Of a stretch of DNA of 64,000 nt, positions 32,189 to 42,680 are shown one piece after another. Numbering within the stretch: position 1 is the stretch's first letter; the number at the start of each line of letters is the position of its first letter. The position numbers were made by a program, and so were the translations under genes. The notes beneath the pieces are model-generated. The model made no database searches, was not told the DNA's origin, and saw only the letters and a list, made by a program, of their open reading frames with translations. Location of the stretch: contig QYRS01000007.1 of NCBI GenBank assembly GCA_006503535.1, positions 2,542,001 through 2,606,000 of the forward strand, written 5' to 3'. Source of the stretch: Arthrinium phaeospermum. Its lineage: Eukaryota; Ascomycota; Sordariomycetes; Amphisphaeriales; Apiosporaceae.

Positions 32189-33056
32189 GACGGCGGCAAA
32201 GCGCGGTTCTGTGATGGAGGAACCCAGAATGAAGGGGATTTACTGCAAGCAGTAATGGTTGAGCAAGATGTTTTCCGTTGACTTGACATCAACACATTGG
32301 TCAGAGGAGAAGTCACCGAGATCGTGTTTGCTCCTTGCGTTCTGGCACGTGTTGCTACAGCGCAAGATAGATCAACAGCTTAGTTAGTTGGCAAGAAAGC
32401 TCGATGGCGATATTATATTCTAATGGAATGATCTGTGATCCGTTGTTGTGCTTATACAGCTGACCTTTTCGATCCGAAGAGTATGTAGGTAGCTAAGATC
32501 CTAGATTCAGTTTAACTCGATATAAAGCAAAAGCTCCGTGACGACATAAAGCAAACAGTTGCACTGGGGCAATACACGCATCGATGGTTGAAACGGAACC
32601 TTAGCATTAAGCGGAAATAGCGTCCAGAAAAGTTTGATTAATTGGAGCAATCCGTGCCAACTAAATAGAATGCAAACATTAATTGAGAATTGTTCCATTT
32701 CTGACTGAGAAAAGCTGCTTTGGCACGGAGGTGTGACTAGGAATGAAAGGCACTTTTAAACTTTTTCAGTGAAAAGCCCCGCGTGGGGTGGCTTGGCACA
32801 AACCACCAGCGGCCATCCGTCCCTCTCGGCCACCACCGCGCTTCATGCTGCCCACCAAGTTGCCAAGTGGTCTTGTATCTCGATAAGCTGTCTCAGCATC
32901 AACATCGAATCATACGAATTACGCATTCGACGCATTGTAATCACCTTATCCATCAACACCATCTACGCCGCCGCCCCATCACCTCGTCGCCTACCTGAAC
33001 CAGACTTATTCTATGATAAGCCTTTTTCTTTCAACAAATAACATCCGCAACGATCT
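32189..33056. other. Intergenic region before tRNA
   Basis: 3' flank of the orphan gene and upstream flank of the tRNA gene. No coding frame is convincing. Confidence 0.55.
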
Positions 33057-33129
33057 GCCTGGTTAGCTCAATCGGTAGAGCGTGAGACTCTTAATCTCAA
33101 GGCTGCGGGTTCGACCCCCGCATCGGGCT
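33057..33129 (+). tRNA. tRNA-Lys(CTT)
   Basis: A 73-nt cloverleaf without intron. The acceptor stem pairs GCCTGGT (33057-33063) with ATCGGGC (33122-33128), with two G-U pairs and discriminator base T at 33129. The anticodon stem TGAGA/TCTCA (33083-33087 and 33095-33099) flanks the loop CTCTTAA, giving anticodon CTT at 33090-33092. The T arm is GCGGG-TTCGACC-CCCGC, containing box B; box A is in the D arm (TTAGCTCAATCGGT). A T5 run at 33167-33171 is a likely Pol III terminator. CCA is not encoded, as expected in eukaryotes. Confidence 0.96.
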
Positions 33130-33731
33130 CAATTCCTGATGCATCTGATTCAATCAGATACTTCTCTTTTTGCATTTTCGTGCAACTGGCTTCATGTTTT
33201 GTCTTTCTCCCCCCCTTGTAGCATACATGCTGAGGTTCTCTTATGTTTTGTTTTTCTCCCTGCTAACTCCTTTAGTCGGTCAAACGGTGCTTCTAACTGA
33301 AGGCAGACTTGGGCAAGTGTCGCAGCAAGGTCCGAGTCGCAGAGGCGAACCCAACCCAATGTCCCCTGCTGCTGTATTTGCAACAGGCGACTTGCAGAAT
33401 CCAATCATGATGCACCAAAGTTCGAAGTTGACATAAGTCTCGACTGACATTTGCATGATGATTGGTCTCGAGTTCCGGTTGAGTAAGCTCAGGCCAATCT
33501 TATCTTATCAGCGGAGGTCCCCTCTGTATCGGCGTGACCTTATCTCCCCGAATCCGGACGACCACCCCCAACATGGCATGTCGATGTGCAAAGGTCTGAT
33601 AATGAGCACCGGCAACATGTACCTTGACTCCATCTGGCCATTTTGAGGCGTCATTTGAAGTTCTATCCAGGTTACCACAAATTTCGCTCTGAAGATTGGG
33701 ATGTGCCGACTCTGGCACTGCGGCAGATCCT
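33130..33731. other. Intergenic region with Pol III T-run
   Basis: The tRNA 3' flank contains TTTTT at 33167-33171. The right half is the leader of the Zn2Cys6 gene, whose frame is open back to 33696 without an ATG. An intron in the 5' UTR cannot be excluded. Confidence 0.5.
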
Positions 33732-35367
33732 ATGCCAGGTCCAAGATCCCGGCAAGGATGTACCGAGTGTAGGCGGCGTCGGCGGAAGTGCGACGAGCAG
33801 AGGCCCATCTGCGGCCAGTGTTCCACCTTCGACCGTTCATGCACATATGCCCTCAAGGTGGTCTGGAGCGATGGCCTGCGCTCCAATAGGCCAGCCCCGG
33901 GCCCCCGGTCGCAGCCAAGCGAGCTGATCGCCGAGGTTCCTGGCGCGCAGCCTGTTGGAGAATCTCTCCACTCCAGCATCAATCCGCCGACTGCAGGAAC
34001 ATCTCTTGCCTTCTCAGATGATAGTCTGGGGTACTCGGTTTCGTCCCATGATCGGCCCGTATTACTGCCTCGGTGCCTGCCGAATGGGGTGCCCGTATCT
34101 CCGAGATACCATCGACTGCTGAGCTACTTCACCAAGGACATCTTGGCTTCACTGTCCTGTCATCCATCAGTCCATGAAGACCTTTGTCGGGGTCTCATAC
34201 CGGCAACGCTGCATTCGCCCCAACTATTATCGGCATGTCTGGCCTTATCTGCCGCCGGCATCTTATCGAGGGGCCTCTCAGAAGTTGACGGTATCGCTAT
34301 CTCACGCATTCTTAGCCACTTGCAGACTTCGGGACTGGCCTTGTTGCGGACGGCGCTCGAGGCCGGGCAGATGAACGAAACCATCTTGGCAACATGCCTC
34401 ATCTGGTGTCTGACCGACGTCTTCACTTATCGGCAAGGATCGACCTCCTCTTGGCGCATCCATCTACAGGGGATCAAGGCCATCCTCGACAGTACCCAGG
34501 CCCATCGCTACTTCGCCACAGATTCTGGGGCCACCAGATCGGCCATGAGGCATCTATACCTCCTGTACCTATCTTTGCAGACCTTGCCCCACGTCCCAGC
34601 CATTGCGGTGGCTGAGCAGTCAACCAACCACGAGAACACAGCCATCGAATCCTCCAATGACAGGGGAGAAGAAGAAGAAGCCTTAGTCGGGCCCAAGATT
34701 GATGGCTTCCTCGGCTACAGTGAAGAGCTACTTCATATTATCCAGAAGGTTAACCAACTGGCTCGCACAGGCACTGGGACCGCCGTGGGCACCCAATACG
34801 AAGCCGACATACTTCTGGGCAAGCTGAACGCGATGATCAATCGAGACTCCCAGGTTCCACCCGACGTGGCGATCTACTCGTCTTTGTCTCCGGAATCCAA
34901 CCGCGAGTTTGAACTCTGCCACCGCACTTTCCAGCAAGCAACCTTGATACATGTGTACCGCAGACTGTACCACTTGCCGTCCAATTCCCCACCCATACAG
35001 GCTGCTGTCGCCGCCATCACGAAGATGGTTACCGAGATGGCGCAAGGGCAGCCGTGCCATACCTGGGTCGCCATGGCGATGCCCCTTTTTACCATTGGAT
35101 GTGAGGCCTTTACAGATGACCAACAGAGCTTCGTCCTGGACAAGATCCACAAGCTGGACCTGTGCATCGGATCGTATCACGTGAGGATCATTGGGCAGGC
35201 TCTGGAGGATCTGTGGAAAATACGCAGCGAGGCCGGGGATCACGACGGTCACATGTGCGCCGCTAAACTGCTTGGTAAGTCCGTCGTTCAGCATGATTTC
35301 CCTGTCATCTGTTACTAACATCGCCACCGATTCAGAGGGACTACAATATAACATCATTCTCTTCTGA
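33732..35367 (+). CDS. Zn2Cys6 fungal transcription factor
   Basis: Exons 33732-35274 and 35336-35367; 524 residues. The DNA-binding domain is right at the N-terminus: C10, C13, C20, C27, C30, C37 in the order CTECRRRRRKCDEQRPICGQC, the Zn(II)2Cys6 binuclear cluster. The rest is a mostly helical fungal-specific regulatory domain (Fungal_trans_2 type), with motifs such as ALSAAGILSRG, LIWCLTDVFTYRQG and WRIHLQGIKAIL. The terminal intron (GTAAGT ... TTCAG) leads to a short final exon ending NIILF; without splicing the frame ends at 35318 after different residues. The open frame begins at 33696 with TTG, so the first ATG at 33732 is chosen. It lies next to a ureohydrolase and two transporters, which are plausible but unproven targets. 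Confidence 0.9.
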
Positions 35368-35636
35368 GACTTTCAGTTGGCAGAGTAGCTTCGCGACTGG
35401 GAAATGGTTGACGAACATAGTTATGACATGGAGCACATTTCGTCACCATCACTTCTGCACCTATCCAATGCATTTTAAACTGATTTGTAATTTTACTAGT
35501 TCATAAATATGGCGCATTGAGACTTCGACATCTATCATAACGGCCCACACACATTCATACTGCTCGGCGCCAAGTCATTGGCCACCTACGTCTTCCCCGA
35601 TCACTTCTTGGCAACATAATACATCCTAAGGAGGAT

Positions 35637-37187
35637 CTACAGCTCATCATCGTTCTCTTCCATCATTTTGCTGAGAGGGCCCTTCTTCACCATGATGCTC
35701 ATGACTTCGTACAGAGCATCTGCGGCCGCCATGGTGGTGTGCTCGGCGTTGGTGTCATAAGCAGGCTGTCCACAGAATGTCAGTTTACAGAAGTTTCACA
35801 AAGACAAAAGAAGAAGAAGAAGCAGAATAGAAACCCAGCGTAACATGAGAACTTACCGCAACCTCAACAATATCGGCCCCGATCAAGTTAACCTCCTCGA
35901 GCCCCCGCAGAATCGTCCGCAGCTCCCGCGTGGACCAGCCGCCGGTCTCGGGCGTGCCGGTGGCGGGGGCAAAGGCCGGGTCGAGGGTGTCGATGTCGAT
36001 GGAGAGGTAGACGGGCCGGGTGGTGCCGACGCGGTCGACGATGCGCTTGATGATGCCGTCGGTGCCGATCTTGTCGACCTCGCGGGCCTCGACGATCTCG
36101 AAGCCGCAGTAGCCGTCGTTCTCGTAGTCGCTCGGCCCGCTCAGCGTCGTGCGGATGCCGGCGTGGATGTTGGTGTCGTTGGCCAGCAGGCCCTCCTGCG
36201 CGGCGTGGTAGAAGTAGGTGCCGTGGTTGATCGAGGCGACTTCGGACGGGGAGCCGCCGAAGACTTTGGGCTTCCCTGAGGAGTGGGGTGGGTGTATGGT
36301 CAGCAATATGTTCAGTTCGCCTAAGAAATTGACAAGCAGGCAAGGAGCTCTTACAGGTGTCGAGATGACTGTCGAAGTGGATCACGGAGACGGGGCCGTA
36401 GGCGCGGTTGATGGACCGCAGCAGCGGCAGGGTGATGGTGTGGTCGCCGCCCATGGTAATGACGCGGGGCAGGGTCTTGCCCTTCTTGGCGGGGCCTCGC
36501 TTGGTGGCGTCCGTGGCGGGGGATCGTGAGAGGATGTTGAAGTGGCCCTCCTCGATCTGCTTCAAAGCCCAGGCATTGTCGTATCTGCGTTTCGCCCATC
36601 GGACATCGGTTAGCATCATTCCCGATCCTTGTGGCTCAGTTAGGGATTCCTTACGAAGTGACGGGAATATCACCGCAGTCCAGGACAGTCGCCCAGCTGT
36701 TGAAAGGGTTGGTCGCTAGGGGTACGTTGTAACCGCCGCTATGAACAGTCAGTACCAGTGCCACTTTTCAAAGTCTCAGGGCTGGCTTCATGATGCTTAC
36801 TAAAGGTTCAAACGTCGAGACCCTTGACGAATGCCATTGGGTCCAAAGCGAGCACCGGGACGGTAAGAGGTGCCGGTGTCAAAGGGAGCCCCAATGAAAG
36901 CAATGTCATAGTCGACATCTTCTTGGCCCAGGCAAGGATAGTATGGCAGTCGCCCGAAGGTGGAAATACCGGAGAAGACTGAGTCCGCCTTGATTTGGTG
37001 TCATCGTTAGCCAGTTTAAGAGCTCAATCCGGAACACGCATATGCGTACCTGTTTGCCACCATCACCGGGCAGATTGTTGTACCACAATCCCTTGTGAGG
37101 TCCAGCCTTGAGTGGTTTCTGGTCATGGATGCCATGGGCCGAAACCACGGCGGCCAAGCCGAGAGTGAGGAGAGTTGTGTGCATCAT
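35637..37187 (-). CDS. Secreted agmatinase/ureohydrolase family protein
   Basis: Six exons on the minus strand: 37050-37187, 36801-36988, 36655-36738, 36355-36584, 35857-36275, 35637-35765; 395 residues. Ureohydrolases remove urea from guanidino compounds such as agmatine or guanidinobutyrate using two Mn ions. All metal motifs are intact: GGDH at 182-185, DSHLD at 208-212, and [13 protein letters not shown] further on; GTPETGGW supplies the conserved ETGG. Agmatinase-like features are [15 protein letters not shown] and SHLDTW. The N-terminus ([19 protein letters not shown]) is a clear signal peptide, so this arginase-fold enzyme is probably exported. The last exon encodes an acidic C-terminus. 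The 91-bp intron at 35766-35856 contains an AAG microsatellite. A TATATAA lies on this strand at 37266-37272. Substrate not determined. Confidence 0.9.
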
Positions 37188-38217
37188 GATTCCGGTATCT
37201 GATACTTGGTGAAGATATCCTCAAAGCAGTGATGTTTCTAGACTCTGAAAGGGGATAACTGGATATTATATACACATATACTTCATCTTGACTACTTCTG
37301 ATGCCGGAGAAAGTCAAATAGTGCAAGCGATGCCGGAGCATCAATTGCGTCTGCCATGCTTCCCCTCGATTCTCGGTTACATCACCGTCATTCTTACCAG
37401 GAAATACCGCCTACATGCAGAGTTACCCCAATGATCGTCGTCGTATTTGAGGTTATTCTCATATCTACGTCTACCACTGATTTCCATGCTGGCAGGCGCG
37501 TAATTGACCATATCCAGTTAGTGCCGTGGACCCAGAGGCGGGCGCCGTCGAAGTCTCGTCGCCCACCGCCAACACTAGAACGCTTCTCCCCGCATATCCC
37601 GATCTCAGCTCCACCGAAAGCCGTTATCGTGGCTAAATATCCCGAACGAGTAAAGTGTCATGCACATGTACGGCCAGATGTCAGTCTAGCTGTGGACGCC
37701 TCCCCGCATGCAAGTGGTGAGACTTTTTACATCGCCGGAGGCTGATTCGAGAGGCCTGCATGTTAATATGCAACTTGGTCCTGCCGGAGAGTGCCTAAAC
37801 TTCCGGATTCGTCTAGCCCGTCGTTGCCGAGACTATCTAAGTACGAATAGCGGGCGTGTGGTGGGCGTCGTCGACGAAGGTTCGTACGTGCATGCAGTGG
37901 TCGTATATCTCTTGGTTATGGGTTTCATCGGGTTAATCGGGCCCAGAGATGCAAGCTGCATGACGTGAAAAACAGTTACCGAGACAAATTGGTCATCAAC
38001 AGGTTGGTTGTAATTAGATACGATGAGGTGTGCATCATGACAAAGAACCCGATCTCGCTGAGCAGCGAGGACTTGCTAGAAACTGGCCCGGGTCTTCCAT
38101 TCGAGTCTGTTACTTTTACTATTGGAAGTCTACTCGTTCATCCTGCCAAACCCCAGGCCCGAGACTCAAGGAAGCGACATTTACTACCCTTCCGAGACAG
38201 AGGAATCGCCAATCCAA
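37188..38217. other. Divergent promoter region
   Basis: Between the ureohydrolase (minus) and the MATE gene (plus). Apart from the TATA box near the left end I see no gene. The MATE frame is open back to 38122 but without an ATG. Confidence 0.55.
37266..37272 (-). promoter_or_regulatory. TATA box of ureohydrolase gene
   Basis: TATATAA on the minus strand, 79 bp upstream of the first ATG at 37187. Confidence 0.55.
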
Positions 38218-39803
38218 ATGACAGCCCCGACCAACATGGCGTGGCCCCCTGACCCTGAGCGCCATGCCGACGAAGAATCCCCCTTACTCCCCCACGCGCC
38301 GACCGACAAACATGCTCGACGCCCCGAGTACGCCGCCTGGCTCCGGGAGATGTGGTTCCTGACCAAGGCCGCCGTCCCCGTCATCCTGGCCTACATGCTG
38401 CAAAACAGCCTGCAGACCGTCTCGGTCCTGGTGGTCGGCCGCCTGTCGCCCGAGGCCCTGTCGGTGTCGGCCTTCTCCTACATGTTCGCCATGGCGACGG
38501 CGTGGCTCATCGCCCTCGGCGGCACCAGCGCCCTCGACACCCTCGCCTCCTCCAGCTTCACCCGCAGCAAGGACAAGAGCAGCTTGGGGGTTCTGCTGCA
38601 GCGGGGCATACTGGTGTTGACGGGCTTTTATGCGGTTGTGGTGGTTATTTGGTGCTCTGCGGAGCCCCTGTTCCGCGCGCTGGGGCAGCCGGAGGCTATT
38701 TGCGTGCACAGCGCGCGGTTTCTTAGGTTGTTGATTCCGGGTGGACTGGGGTACATCTGGTTCGAGTGCATGAAGAAGTATCTCCAAGGTTTGTAGTTAT
38801 CCTCTCCATAACAGCAAGCTGCAAGCACCAAGAGAACGTCATGCAAGTACGAGTGCTAACTACCAGCGTTAAAACAGCCCAAGCCATCTACCACCCCGGC
38901 ACGTACGCCCTCCTAATCACCTCGCCCCTCAACGCCTTCCTCAACTGGCTCCTCATCTACAAGCTCAACATGGGCCTCGACGGCGCGCCCATCGCGACGG
39001 GCATCTCTTACTGGCTCTCCTTCCTCTACCTCGTCGGCTACACGGCCCTCGTACAAGGAAAAGAGTGTTGGGGCGGCCTGGACCTGCGGCGCGCGGCCAC
39101 CAACGTCGGCCCCTTCGCCAAGCTCGCGCTTCTGGGCGTCGTGCACGTCGGCACCGAGTGGTGGGCCTTCGAGATCGTGGCCCTGGCCGCGGGCCGCCTC
39201 GGGACTCTCCCGCTGGCGGCGCAGTCGGTCGTCATGACGGCCGACCAGATCATCAATACCATCCCCTTTGGTTTGGGGGTGGCCGAGTCCTCGCGCCTGG
39301 GCAACCTGCTGGGCGCTGAGGACGCCCGTGGGGCCTGGCGCTCGGCCCATTCCGCGGCCATTCTTTCGGTGTTGTTCGGGACCGCTATCCTGACCGTGCT
39401 GATGGCGACCCGCAACGTCGTCGGAGGACTGTTTAACGACGACCCCCGCGTTATTGCGCTCGTGGCCGACGTCATCCCCTACGTCGCGCTGTTCCAGATC
39501 GCCGACGGGCTGAACGGTAGCTGCGGCGGCGCGCTACGGGGGATGGGCCGGCAGTGGGTCGGGGCTCTTGTGAACTGTGTTAGTTACTATGGCGGCGCGC
39601 TGCCGGGCGGTATCTACCTCGCCTTCAACGGCGGCTGGGGGCTCGCGGGGCTGTGGATGGGGCAGCTCGTGGCGTTGAGTCTGGTCGGCGTCTTGGAGTG
39701 GGTTATCGTGGGCATGAGCAAGTGGGACGGCGAGGTGAAGAAGGCGGTGGATAGACTAGATCATGACGATGTAGAAGTCGCGGATGATGAGGAGGAGGGC
39801 TAA
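38218..39803 (+). CDS. MATE family efflux transporter
   Basis: Exons 38218-38788 and 38878-39803; 498 residues. MATE proteins export organic cations, metabolites or drugs in exchange for H+ or Na+. About twelve hydrophobic helices are visible, in two halves joined at the intron (KKYLQ-AQAIYHP). Family landmarks include AVPVILAYMLQNSLQTVSV and VGRLSPEALS in helix 1-2 and PLNAFLNWLLIY at the start of the second half. The N-terminus carries a dileucine-like DEESPLLPH motif common in fungal vacuolar or vesicular MATE proteins, and the C-terminus is acidic. The 89-bp intron has a less common GTTTGT donor. Start chosen at the first ATG, 38218; 38236 is an alternative. Substrate unknown. Confidence 0.92.
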
Positions 39804-40690
39804 GATGGGGCTCGTTTTACAATAGATAGATACACTGGATACAATACAAAGCGCGGTAGATGATGTTACAGATGTTTCCAAGTCAAATACATTGATTCCA
39901 TTATCCCAATATCTGCAGTCCTCTACCCAGTCAGAGTACCGTGACCTCTACCCCTAGAGCATGGTCTCCCAGATCAATTTGACAAATTCTGTGCGATGGA
40001 TACCTCCAGGGAAATAAGATGCATCGGAGGTGGAAATAAACTTTCCCTCCCCTGGTAGCCCATCTGGTGTTGGGATCGCGACGTCGCGAGACCCGGCCTG
40101 AGGGAAAGATGCTTATCGCCCTGAACATGAGATGCACGCTGCACGATGCACGATGCAGCATGGATACTTTCTTCTTGCGTCGGAAGACCCCAATAGATAA
40201 CGATGACGTCGCGTCCGTCGATCGGCTTGGGCTGGGCTGGCATGGGTAGAGATAAGAAAGATAAGGGTGCGTAAATTGCCCTTTCGGGAATCGACCCGCG
40301 ACTGTGGGGCGTGGGGGGTTCGTTCCGGGGAAAGGGGCGGGATCGTGTGGAACCTGCTGCTGTATCTCTGGGCCAGAACGGCAATGCTGCTTGATTGGGT
40401 CACTGATAAGGCTTCACCCTGCTGAAGCAAACTTTTTTCATGCAAGATACTGAATGAAGGTCGTATCACACCACCAGAATCTGTGAATGTCTAACGATGC
40501 GATAGATATGGCGCACTTAGGGTATCAGCGGTTGAGGAAATACCGCATGTCGGGTGTGACATGTCGTATTACCTGGGCCACGTGAAGTATATGGTTATTA
40601 CACCAGTACCTAATTCTAACATCGTGTTGTCCCCTGAATTCCAATGCTCTGGGAATAGGAAGTAGGCTTGCCAAGCTCGCTTTATGCACC
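39804..40690. other. Intergenic region with heptamer repeat
   Basis: Promoter of the MFS gene. A tandem of four 7-bp units related to ATGCACG lies at 40132-40159. No gene is supported. Confidence 0.6.
40132..40159. repeat. Heptamer tandem repeat (ATGCACG-like, 4 copies)
   Basis: Units at 40132, 40139, 40146 and 40153 differ from each other by one or two bases. It lies about 530 bp upstream of the MFS transporter start. A similar heptamer tandem occurs at 56842-56862. Confidence 0.75.
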
Positions 40691-42531
40691 ATGACTGTCA
40701 CGGAAGAAAAGAAGAGCTTCGAAGCAAGAGGCGCATCAAGAGAGCCCATACCAGATGGGCATGAGCACCTGGCTACCGACGAGGTCGTGTTCGTGGGTGA
40801 AGATGGTTTCAAGTTATTCCCTCAACCCGTCCGAGGCGACAAGCTTGATCCCCTGAACTGGTCGTTCGCCCAGAAACATGTCATCCTCGCCATAGTCATG
40901 GCCTTGTACGCTTCATACTCTAACCCCTACTCGTGATCGTCAATGCATGTTCACTGACTGTTCTTGCCCCCTTGACACAGGTATTTCATGTTCACGTACA
41001 TCACCACCACCACGGTCCCCTCTTTCCCGGAACTTCAGGATGCCTACGGCGCCACGCTCGAGCAGGTCAACTGGACCGTCGCCATCCCGGCCCTGGGCCT
41101 GTCGCTTGGCCCCTTGATTTGGGCCTCCCCGGCGGACATCATCGGCCGGCGCCCCATCTTGCTCCTGGGTACGGTCATGGCCCTGGTATCGACGATCGGC
41201 GCCGCCCTCGCCCCGACATATCCGTCTTACATGGCGGCCCGCTTCTTCCAGGGGCTCGGCGTGAGCCCGGCCGCCAACGTCGGTCTCGCCGTCATCAACG
41301 ACCTGTTCTTCGAGCACGAGCGTGGGCGCAAGGTCGGGCTCTGGGTTCTTGCCATCGACCTCGGCCTCCTATGTGGACCCCTGATCGGTGGGTTTGTCGA
41401 TCTTGCTGGCTATGCCTGGATCCAGTGGTTGTCGGCCATCGTCTTTGGCGTAATCCTGGTCGCCGAGCTCGCCTTCCTGCCCGAAACGCTATATCCCCGA
41501 GACCTCATGTCGTCGTCGTCCTACGCTCACACGACGGCACATGTGGACTTGGCCGAGAAGCCAGCATCATCAAGTCCGGGTCATCCGGCAGCCTCTATCA
41601 AGCGAACCAGAGACCTGCCCTTCGTTAACATGACGCTGGTTCCAGGAGTTCGGCATCCGAAGCTCTACGATACCGTTATACGGTTCTTCAAGACCTTCAA
41701 GTACGCCGTGGTGCCCATCTCGATCATCACGTACTGTTTCGCCTGGTACTGGTGGGTCTTGTCGGTGGTTACGCTAGTGCCTGTCGCCTATGCCGACTAC
41801 AGTCCTCAAACTCAGGGGTAAGTTCATCCCCCATCCCCTCCCTCTCCCCGGCGATCGATGGAAGAACAAAACTGATGACAATCCATTAAGCTTGCTTTTC
41901 ATTGGCCTGATTGTTGGCACCCTGTTCTCCGAAGTCTTCTGCTCCGGACGCTTGAGCGACTGGATCGTGGTCAAGCTGGCCCACCGCAACGCAGGGGTTA
42001 AGACGCCCGAGATGCGCTTGTGGCTGGTTTATCCGGCGGCCCTTCTTACCGCTGTTGGTTTGATTGTCTGGGGAGTCAGCGTGGATCGCGGCTACCACTG
42101 GATGGTTGGTCAAGTCGCCTTTGCACTCTGTAAGCATCCCCGATGCCTTTGTTTGCACCTCTCTCCCACCCCCTTTTTCACTCCAGAAAGGCGCCGCTAA
42201 CATGTGATGGTCAGTCGGCGCCGGCATCCAAATAGGCAATACGGCCGTCTGCTCGTATGTGGTCGATGCATACCCCATGCAGAGCATGGCCGTCATGACC
42301 TTCTATGCCGTCATGCTCAACATGTCGGCCTTTGTCGACCCGTTCTTCATTGTGCCGTGGGTGGAGTCGGCGGGCTTCACTTGGACGTTGGCCGGGCACG
42401 CGATGATCACGTTTTTCTTCTGCGTGCCGGTCATGGCTTTGTTACACCGGTATGGTGGCCGGACACGGGAGAGGTCTGGGACTCCGACTTGGGTGAATCC
42501 TGAGTTTAGCAAAGAGGTTGTTGTGGTGTAA
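40691..42531 (+). CDS. MFS transporter, DHA1-like
   Basis: Exons 40691-40905, 40981-41817, 41891-42129, 42215-42531; 535 residues. Major facilitator proteins move sugars, drugs or metabolites across the plasma membrane. The N-terminal DPLNWSFAQKHVIL and TTTTVPSFPEL are typical of the polyspecific DHA1-like group; the loop 2-3 motif is ADIIGRRPILLLG. A central cytoplasmic loop of about 60 residues separates the two six-helix halves. Intron 1 could start at GTACGC (40906) or at GTGATC (40933); the first gives LYFMFTY, the usual family sequence, and a normal length, so it is preferred. The gene converges on the alcohol-oxidase-like gene with only 149 bp between stop codons. Confidence 0.9.
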
Positions 42532-42680
42532 TGGGTTCGAAACATCCAGAATGCGTATAGCCAAGATCAAATGCTACGAAGAGTGTTCTTGTATTTCTTT
42601 TGAATTAAACAGTTGATCCCTGTGTAATGTAGACGACAGGTATGTTTGTGGCAATTGCTGTCTCCTTTTACTTGGTAAGC

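Noticed and set aside
33696..35318. Unspliced Zn2Cys6 gene of 540 codons from 33696
   Set aside because: The codon at 33696 is TTG, and good donor and acceptor sites near the end (35275, 35335) give a short conserved-looking final exon.
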